A program made the position numbers and the translations under genes. Positions 58,968-64,000 of a stretch of DNA of 64,000 bases are shown in pieces; positions within the stretch are counted from its first letter, which is position 1, and the number at the start of each line of letters is the position of its first letter. The notes beneath the pieces are model-generated. The model was not told the origin of the DNA. It saw only the letters and a program-made list of their open reading frames with translations, and did no database searches. The stretch is taken from contig DBTN01000039.1 of assembly GCA_002307065.1 (NCBI GenBank), positions 1-64,000 of the forward strand, written 5' to 3'. Source of the DNA: Akkermansiaceae bacterium UBA1315. GTDB taxonomy: Bacteria; Verrucomicrobiota; Verrucomicrobiia; Verrucomicrobiales; Akkermansiaceae.

Positions 58968-59291
58968 TTAGCGCAGGGTGTATTTATTCTGATACTCCGC
59001 GAATTCACTTTGGAGCGTCTGCTTCTTGGCGTTTAACTCCACGATTTCCATTTCCAGCCGGGCAATCTCGGAAATCTGAGCTTCGGATTTTTCTTTCGCG
59101 ACGCTCAACTCCTGAGATCGATTTGGTCCCGCGTTTTGGAGTTGCTCATCCAAGAGGGCGAGTTCGCCCCGCAAGCGTTCGATTTCCGCCGCCTGCCGAT
59201 CCCGCTTGGAAACGAGTTCCTTGGACTCGCATGAGATGAGGCAACAAGCAGCCAGAGAGGTGATACAGGAATAGCGAAGGAGACGTTTCAT
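58968..59291 (-). CDS. Small coiled-coil lipoprotein
   Basis: This 107-residue protein has a signal peptide ending in the lipobox CLISC, with the lipidated cysteine at about residue 21. The whole mature part is one leucine-rich coiled-coil (SKRDRQAAEIERLRGELALLDEQL; KEKSEAQISEIARLEMEIVEL). The residue after the cysteine is Glu rather than Asp, so outer-membrane sorting is likely by E. coli rules. It is the first gene of the leftward cluster with the two membrane coiled-coil proteins and could link them to the outer membrane. Confidence 0.8.
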   Translation of the reverse strand: MKRLLRYSCITSLAACCLISCESKELVSKRDRQAAEIERLRGELALLDEQLQNAGPNRSQELSVAKEKSEAQISEIARLEMEIVELNAKKQTLQSEFAEYQNKYTLR

Positions 59292-59603
59292 AGGCGTTGT
59301 AGGAAAATTGGGGGATCAATAAGGGATTAACCGTACGGTCAGATGCCGAAAAAAATCGGCAACTGGCCGTCATGAGGATGAGGAAAAGCGTTTGATCGGA
59401 AGGAAAGGCTCGTTGTTTTGCGATTTGCGCGGTTGGTCTCTCACAGGTACGGCCATGTTTTCAATGTTTTAAATTCAGTTTCTCACGACTGATTCATTGC
59501 AAGAAACGCGCCACTTCAGCCCCAGAATGATTCTTTTTTCCGCACGAAAACGACCCCTCGACGCTGACATTTCCGTCACAAGCGCTGCGACCTGGCAGAA
59601 ACG
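59292..59603. other. Intergenic region upstream of the coiled-coil cluster
   Basis: About 390 bases separate the lipoprotein gene from the MFS gene and no gene is supported in them. Near the lipoprotein start there are a 10-base palindrome ACCGTACGGT at 59330-59339 and a T-looped hairpin (CCGA/TCGG around 59347-59360) that could lie in the leader of the cluster. The right half holds the MFS terminator. Confidence 0.5.
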
Positions 59604-59628
59604 AAAAATGCCCGGTCTTGCCGGGCAT
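59604..59628 (-). terminator. Intrinsic terminator after the MFS gene
   Basis: ATGCCCGG (59608-59615) and CCGGGCAT (59621-59628) form an 8-base-pair stem with a 5-base loop. On the minus strand it is followed by TTTTTCGTTT. It lies about 53 bases beyond the MFS stop codon. Confidence 0.8.
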
Positions 59629-59680
59629 CCTTCACCATCATCGTCCGCAAAATACGAACGGGTCTCGCATCAAAATCCGC

Positions 59681-61132
59681 TCAATCTTTCGGCAGCGGCT
59701 GGCCTTTCGTCTCAGGGAGAAACGGTAGTACCACCACCCCCAGCAGGAAAATCAGACACATCCACGATGCGGCATCGCGGAAAGCGTCGATCTTCGCCGC
59801 CGATTTGATCGCCGCCAACGCACTTTCGCTCGCCGAAGATCCAGCGGCAAGAACCGCGGTCGCCTCGGCCTTTTTTGCAAGATTTGCCGCCAGCAAACCC
59901 AGCGTCAATGGACCAAACGCCGCCAGATACCGGCCGACATTGTAGCAGAATGAAATACCGGTCGCGCGCAGACGCGTCGGGAAAAGCTCAGGCAAATAAA
60001 TCGAAAATCCGGCGAAGACCGAAAGATGAAAAAAGCCCATCACCGGCGCCATCCACAAAATGTCGAAACGACCGTTGATTTTTCCAATCATCTGGAAAAC
60101 GAAAACCGTCACGATCAGCGACCCAATGAAAAACATGCCGAATGCTTTTTTGCGGCCGACTTTTTCCGTCACTCGCGTGAAAACCAACATCCCGGCAAAC
60201 GCACCCAGATTGAAACAGAGCAAATTGATCGCCATCCAGAACTGCTTGCCCTTGTTGATTTCCTCAAGGGGCACTCCCCGCTCTTTGAAATTGTAGGTGA
60301 TGATATCGCCCACCAAATCGCTCGAAAAAACTCCGATCCCCCACAGGCCGATCACGCCTGCGCAAGAAAGCACCATGCCAAAAAGCGCATGCTTCCGCCA
60401 CTTCGCATGACCAAATAGATCCCGGTAGGAACCCGATCTCTGGCCAGAGGCCCTGGCGCGATCGCGGGATTCCGTCCACGATGCCGGCTCCTTCATCCGC
60501 ATCTGAATCGTCGCCACCAAAAACGCCGGTAAGGCACCAATCAAAAACAGCCATTTCCAATAAGTCGGGCTTTCTCCAAATGCCGTGAGCGCGATCGTCA
60601 AACCGATCAAACCCGCAGCGACATTCCCTACGGCCGAAAACGATTGAAGGACTCCCAGCGCGCGGGGACGAACCTCACCCGGCACCGTGTCGGCAACCAA
60701 CGCCACCGCCAAACCAAACACACCACCCACCCCCAAACCGGTGACAAACCGGTAAACCGCAAAATCGGTAAATGTCGTCGATAGCGCCGACAAACCGGTC
60801 GCCAACGAATACAACAAAACCGTCACGGAAAGCATCTTCGCTCGCCCATACCGATCCCCCAAAGAACCGAAAATCATTCCACCCGTCGCCCAACCAAATA
60901 CAAAAACCGAGGTGGAAAGCCCGACAAAAAAGCCTTTCTTCTCGTGTTGCGCCGCTGTCAGCAACGAATCCAGTGCCGGACTGCGAGCCAAATTGAAAAG
61001 CTGCTGATCGAGACAGTCAAAAAGCCACGCCAGAGTCGCGACCACAAAAACCAGACGCTGATATCGATCGAGTTGTGACCACCAGCTTTTGCCGGTCGGG
61101 ACAGATGGATGAGGAGGATAAGGTAAGGACAT
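59681..61132 (-). CDS. MFS transporter
   Basis: This 483-residue protein has 12 predicted membrane helices and the MFS motif A in the loop between helices 2 and 3 (GSLGDRYGRAKMLSVTV), with a weaker repeat (RVTEKVGRKKAFGMF) in the second half. Segments such as LGVGGVFGLAVALVADTVPGEVRPRALG match the sugar/acid-transporter part of the superfamily (sialate/aromatic-acid type). It is divergent from a Gfo/Idh/MocA dehydrogenase and a TIM-barrel protein 158 bases away, so its substrate is probably the sugar or sugar acid those enzymes act on. The C-terminus has a long Ala/Ser-rich loop before the last helix. Confidence 0.88.
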   Translation of the reverse strand: MSLPYPPHPSVPTGKSWWSQLDRYQRLVFVVATLAWLFDCLDQQLFNLARSPALDSLLTAAQHEKKGFFVGLSTSVFVFGWATGGMIFGSLGDRYGRAKMLSVTVLLYSLATGLSALSTTFTDFAVYRFVTGLGVGGVFGLAVALVADTVPGEVRPRALGVLQSFSAVGNVAAGLIGLTIALTAFGESPTYWKWLFLIGALPAFLVATIQMRMKEPASWTESRDRARASGQRSGSYRDLFGHAKWRKHALFGMVLSCAGVIGLWGIGVFSSDLVGDIITYNFKERGVPLEEINKGKQFWMAINLLCFNLGAFAGMLVFTRVTEKVGRKKAFGMFFIGSLIVTVFVFQMIGKINGRFDILWMAPVMGFFHLSVFAGFSIYLPELFPTRLRATGISFCYNVGRYLAAFGPLTLGLLAANLAKKAEATAVLAAGSSASESALAAIKSAAKIDAFRDAASWMCLIFLLGVVVLPFLPETKGQPLPKD

Positions 61133-61290
61133 CAGTGAAAACAGGTTGGCTTGTCAAACTCCACCCGTCACCGCGCGGTTCGGCAAGCCTCAATGCGCCG
61201 AATTGCCGACTTTCCCAACCCCGCCCTCGACAAAATCGGCCCAATTCGTTTGTTTTTCCCCACTCAACAGCCTTCTAAAATCCTTTTATT

Positions 61291-62334
61291 ATGAAATTCG
61301 GAATCATCGGCGCCGGCATGATCGGCCACTTTCACGCTAAAGCCATCACCGCCATGACCGGTGGCACCCTCCATTCGGTTTTCGACCTCCGCATCGAAGG
61401 TGCTCAAAAACTTGCTTCCGAATACGGCGTCAAAGCCTACTCCAACATCGACGAATTTCTCGCCGATCCCGAGTTGGAAATCGTCACCATCGGCACGCCT
61501 TCCGGAGCGCACCTTGAGCCCGCCCTCGCCTCGCTCAACGCGGGCAAACATGTCATCTGCGAAAAGCCGTTGGAAATCACCACCGCCCGCATCGATCAGC
61601 TCACCGCAGCCGCTGCGGCCAATGGAAAAACCATCGCTGCCGTCCTGAACCGGCGCTTCCACCCGGGCATGACCGCCTTCAAAAAAGCCGCCGATGAAGG
61701 CCGATTCGGCAAACTGACCTCCGCGTCCTGCTACGTAAAATGGTTCCGCGACCAGGCCTACTACGACTCCGCCGCCTGGCGCGGAACGTGGGCCCTCGAT
61801 GGCGGCGGCGCTTTGATGAATCAGTCGATCCACACGATCGATGCTCTCATTTACCTCGCTGGGCCGGTGAAATCCGTCCAAGCGAATACCGCTTGTCTCG
61901 CCCACACCGACATCGAAGTCGAAGACATCGCCGTCGCGATCGTCGAATTTGAAAATGGCGCTCGCGGCGTGATTGAAGGCTCGACCTGCACTTGGTCCAA
62001 AGACGGGCATCCCGCACGGGTGCAACTCGCCGGGACCGAAGGTTCGGTCTTCCTCGCTGACGAATCGTTTGAGCTATGGGATTTCAAAAACGAAAAGCCC
62101 GAAGATGAAGAAATCCGCAAAACCTTGATGAAAGGCCAAGAGGCCGGTCTCGGCGCGAACGATCCATCCGCGATCAATTTCTACCAACATCAGCGGAATT
62201 TCGAAGAAGTCGTCAACGCCATCCATGAAGGCCGCGAGCCGACCACTTCCGCCGCTGAGGCTCGCAAACCGGTCGAGCTGATCTGCGCCATTTATGAAAG
62301 CGCACGCAACGGCGGTAAAAAAATCGAGTTCTGA
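61291..62334 (+). CDS. Gfo/Idh/MocA-family oxidoreductase
   Basis: This 347-residue NAD(P)-dependent dehydrogenase has the N-terminal Rossmann motif FGIIGAGMIGHFHAKAI, the catalytic EKP in HVICEKPLEITTARID, and the C-terminal alpha/beta domain with GGGALMNQSIHTIDALIYLAGPV, where the His is a likely active-site residue. It acts on a sugar, inositol or related polyol. It overlaps nothing; a TIM-barrel isomerase gene starts 5 bases after its stop, so the two act together, probably on the substrate imported by the divergent MFS transporter. Confidence 0.93.
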   Translation: MKFGIIGAGMIGHFHAKAITAMTGGTLHSVFDLRIEGAQKLASEYGVKAYSNIDEFLADPELEIVTIGTPSGAHLEPALASLNAGKHVICEKPLEITTARIDQLTAAAAANGKTIAAVLNRRFHPGMTAFKKAADEGRFGKLTSASCYVKWFRDQAYYDSAAWRGTWALDGGGALMNQSIHTIDALIYLAGPVKSVQANTACLAHTDIEVEDIAVAIVEFENGARGVIEGSTCTWSKDGHPARVQLAGTEGSVFLADESFELWDFKNEKPEDEEIRKTLMKGQEAGLGANDPSAINFYQHQRNFEEVVNAIHEGREPTTSAAEARKPVELICAIYESARNGGKKIEF

Positions 62335-62339
62335 TCCCC

Positions 62340-63230
62340 ATGCCTTTCCCGACCTCAAAACTTACCGGTTTCGCCGACGAAGCGTCGCGTGATTTGGAAA
62401 AACAAATCCAAGCGACGAAAGACATCGGTTGGACGAACATTTCCGCACGGATGATCGGCGGCGCGAACATTCACGAAATCCCGGAGGACGAGTTCAACCA
62501 CGTCGCCGATCGCTTGGATGAAGCGGGAATCCACGTCCCGGAATTCGGCTCACTGATTGCCAACTGGGGAAAAAAAATCGATAGCGACTTCGCCATCACC
62601 ATCGCCGAAATCGAGCGTGCGATTCCCCGCATGCAGCGCCTCGGAACCAAGATCATCCGAATCATGTCCTACGCTCAAGAAGCGTGGGGCGCGGGCCAAC
62701 AGGAAGACGAACGCATCCGCCGCTTGCGCGAAATCGTCGCCCGTTTCGCCGATCACGGCCTGATCGCCGCTCACGAAAACTGCATGAACTGGGGAGGATT
62801 TTCCGCCGACCATTCACTGCGCCTCGTCGAACAAGTCCCCGGTCTGAAATTGATCTTCGATACCGGCAATCCCGTATTCCAACGCGACCGTTCCAAACCC
62901 AAAACCGACGGCACCTTTCCTTGGCAGGACGCTTTCGAATTCTGGCAAACCGTCCGCGACCACGTCGTCCACATCCATATCAAAGACTGCCACAACCCAA
63001 CCGGTGACGACGTCGAACCGGAATACACGATGCCCGGCTTGGGAGCGGCGAAACTTCGGGAAATTCTCTCGGACGCGATCGCCCGCGGCTACGACGGTTA
63101 CATCGCGATCGAGCCTCACGTCGCCACGGTTTTCCACGCGCCGGATCCCACGCTCGTGGATTGGCAGCAATGCTACGACTCGTATGTCGAATACGGCAAA
63201 CGCTTCGAAACATTGGTGAACGAAATCTAA
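62340..63230 (+). CDS. Sugar phosphate isomerase/epimerase-like protein
   Basis: This 296-residue protein has the xylose-isomerase-like TIM-barrel fold of the IolE/IolH/hydroxypyruvate isomerase group. Signs are LTGFADEASRDLEKQI, WTNISARMI, the acidic-residue blocks LIAAHENCMNW, LIFDTGNPVF, VVHIHIKDC and YIAIEPHVA, which supply the Glu/Asp/His metal ligands. It starts 5 bases after the Gfo/Idh/MocA gene and is probably its pathway partner. The exact substrate cannot be read from sequence. Its stop codon is part of a TCTAACAG word at 63226. Confidence 0.9.
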   Translation: MPFPTSKLTGFADEASRDLEKQIQATKDIGWTNISARMIGGANIHEIPEDEFNHVADRLDEAGIHVPEFGSLIANWGKKIDSDFAITIAEIERAIPRMQRLGTKIIRIMSYAQEAWGAGQQEDERIRRLREIVARFADHGLIAAHENCMNWGGFSADHSLRLVEQVPGLKLIFDTGNPVFQRDRSKPKTDGTFPWQDAFEFWQTVRDHVVHIHIKDCHNPTGDDVEPEYTMPGLGAAKLREILSDAIARGYDGYIAIEPHVATVFHAPDPTLVDWQQCYDSYVEYGKRFETLVNEI

Positions 63231-63252
63231 CAGATTCTCGCAGCCGGACCCT

Positions 63253-63693
63253 TCAGACAAAATCGCCAAACGCGATCATCGGAAAATCCGTCACCTGCTC
63301 CAGCTTTACCCCATAAAGCCGGGCGATCTCCGGGGCGTCCGAGACGTGATAGACGTCTCGGTAGTAAATTTCCTTAATCCCGTAAGCGCAAAGCGTTTGC
63401 ATACAGGCGGTGCAAGGCATGGTGGTCGTCGCCACCAGCTTTGCTTCGCCGCGGCGAAACAGACTGCAAAGATTCACCTCCGCGTGCAGCATGAACTTTT
63501 GCCGAGCTTCACGGTCGTCCCAAAACTCCGGCGGAGCGATGAAACCGGGCGCTAAACCGTTGTAAGCCGTGCCGATGACCCGATTGTCAAAATCGAGCGC
63601 GGCGGCACCGACTTTTCGATACGGGTCTTCCGAGCGCAAGCTGGCGACGTGGGCCAGCGCCATCGCGTATTGCGGAATGGAAAGGCGGGACAT
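63253..63693 (-). CDS. dCMP deaminase-like cytidine/deoxycytidylate deaminase
   Basis: The protein is about 146 residues from the ATG at 63693; the frame stays open to 63795, but similarity starts at MSRLSIPQYAMALAHVASLRSEDPYRKVGA. The zinc site is HAEVN (His and catalytic Glu) plus PCTACM (PCxxC), in the order of dCMP/cytidine deaminases of the ComEB/DCTD group. It would deaminate dCMP to dUMP or a related nucleotide. It is convergent with the TIM-barrel gene (22 bases) and divergent from rarD. Confidence 0.88.
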   Translation of the reverse strand: MSRLSIPQYAMALAHVASLRSEDPYRKVGAAALDFDNRVIGTAYNGLAPGFIAPPEFWDDREARQKFMLHAEVNLCSLFRRGEAKLVATTTMPCTACMQTLCAYGIKEIYYRDVYHVSDAPEIARLYGVKLEQVTDFPMIAFGDFV

Positions 63694-63804
63694 GGCCACA
63701 GCCTGAAACGCGCACCCTTCCCTGCCAAGCGCCAAGCCAGTACAGATCGGGTATTTTCCAGATTCCCTCTTGGAAAGCCCATCCCGCCCCCGCAATTTCC
63801 CGCC

Positions 63805-64000
63805 GTGAATCCATCGCGATCGGGAGTGCTGGCGGCCATCGCCGCGTTTTTCTTGTGGGGTGTCTTACCCATCTTCTGGAAACACCTGAGCTTTTTGCCG
63901 CCCGTATCGATCGTCGCCCAACGCACGGTTTGGTCGTTGGTGTTATTGCTCGCGATCCTATTCTTTCGCGGTGAGTCGCGGAAGCTTACCACCGGTTTGC
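63805..64000 (+). CDS. rarD: RarD/EamA-family membrane transporter (5' part)
   Basis: The gene runs off the right edge; 65 codons are visible from a GTG at 63805. The N-terminus SGVLAAIAAFFLWGVLPIFWK is the first membrane helix of RarD-type drug/metabolite transporters, followed by the second helix region TVWSLVLLLAILFF. Characterised RarD was linked to chloramphenicol sensitivity, but its substrate is not settled. It is divergent from the dCMP-deaminase-like gene with a gap of about 110 bases, which must hold both promoters. Confidence 0.82.
   Translation, partial: MNPSRSGVLAAIAAFFLWGVLPIFWKHLSFLPPVSIVAQRTVWSLVLLLAILFFRGESRKLTTGL

Noticed and set aside
1..64000. CRISPR arrays, insertion sequences and prophage genes.
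   Set aside because: I saw no regularly spaced repeats, no transposase or integrase gene and no phage structural genes.

Overview
The window looks like chromosomal DNA of a free-living, Gram-negative-type bacterium, most likely a member of the Verrucomicrobiota. I infer this from gene content, not from a marker gene. The points are a DUF1080 (3-keto-disaccharide hydrolase) protein, a right-handed beta-helix glycosidase-like protein, a bacterial GH63 enzyme, envelope proteins with a small beta domain common in Verrucomicrobiota and Planctomycetota, lipoprotein and Tat signals, an LpxL/HtrB-like acyltransferase, and a short primary-type sigma factor. GC content is moderately high, third codon positions are GC-rich, genes are densely packed on both strands, and several convergent pairs have almost no gap. 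There is no rRNA operon, CRISPR array, insertion sequence or clear prophage.

Layout. 1-6.3 kb: 3' end of ribBA, a BrnT/CopG-like toxin-antitoxin pair, VanZ-like protein, transaldolase with a good terminator, PhnA-like zinc ribbon protein, ECF sigma factor, thiH and a LacI-type regulator. 6.4-16.4 kb: dprA, topoisomerase III, a large lipoprotein, Dabb protein, DUF1080 protein, PfpI-type protein, a helical unknown and a D-lactate dehydrogenase-like enzyme. 16.6-21.8 kb: two hybrid histidine kinases and a single-domain response regulator. 22-29.6 kb: beta-helix protein, TPR protein, RNase HI, lipid A-type acyltransferase, DUF1460 amidase-like protein, glycogen synthase, Nudix protein and tRNA-Ala. 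29.8-38.7 kb: a second two-component pair, a GDSL esterase divergent from a YbbAP-type ABC exporter, a GH63 enzyme and a possible small RNA. 38.7-46.8 kb: unknown protein, AIG2-like protein and obgE; then secreted unknown, M23 peptidase, RidA and TatD; glutathionyl-hydroquinone reductase-like GST; sigma-70 factor; pyrD. 46.9-53.7 kb: moxR-DUF58-transglutaminase operon, transketolase and tRNA-Glu. 53.9-64 kb: panB-hemW, pepP with a three-gene envelope coiled-coil cluster, an MFS transporter divergent from a dehydrogenase/TIM-barrel sugar pair, a dCMP-deaminase-like protein and the 5' end of rarD.

How the genes fit together. Many serve central metabolism: riboflavin, thiamine, pantothenate, pyrimidine, heme-linked functions, glycogen and the non-oxidative pentose phosphate branch. 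Carbohydrate use recurs in the GH63 and beta-helix enzymes, the DUF1080 protein, the sugar oxidoreductase/epimerase pair and the MFS transporter. Three sets look like functional units of unclear purpose: the double hybrid-kinase cassette, the moxR-DUF58-transglutaminase operon, and the lipoprotein plus two paralogous membrane-anchored coiled-coil proteins at 57.1-59.3 kb.

The most striking signal is not a gene. The palindrome ACCGGT occurs a little over 120 times by my manual count, about once per 520 bases and roughly six times the composition-based expectation. It falls in all reading frames and in intergenic DNA, like a highly iterated palindrome. A second word, TCTAACAG, also appears over-represented.
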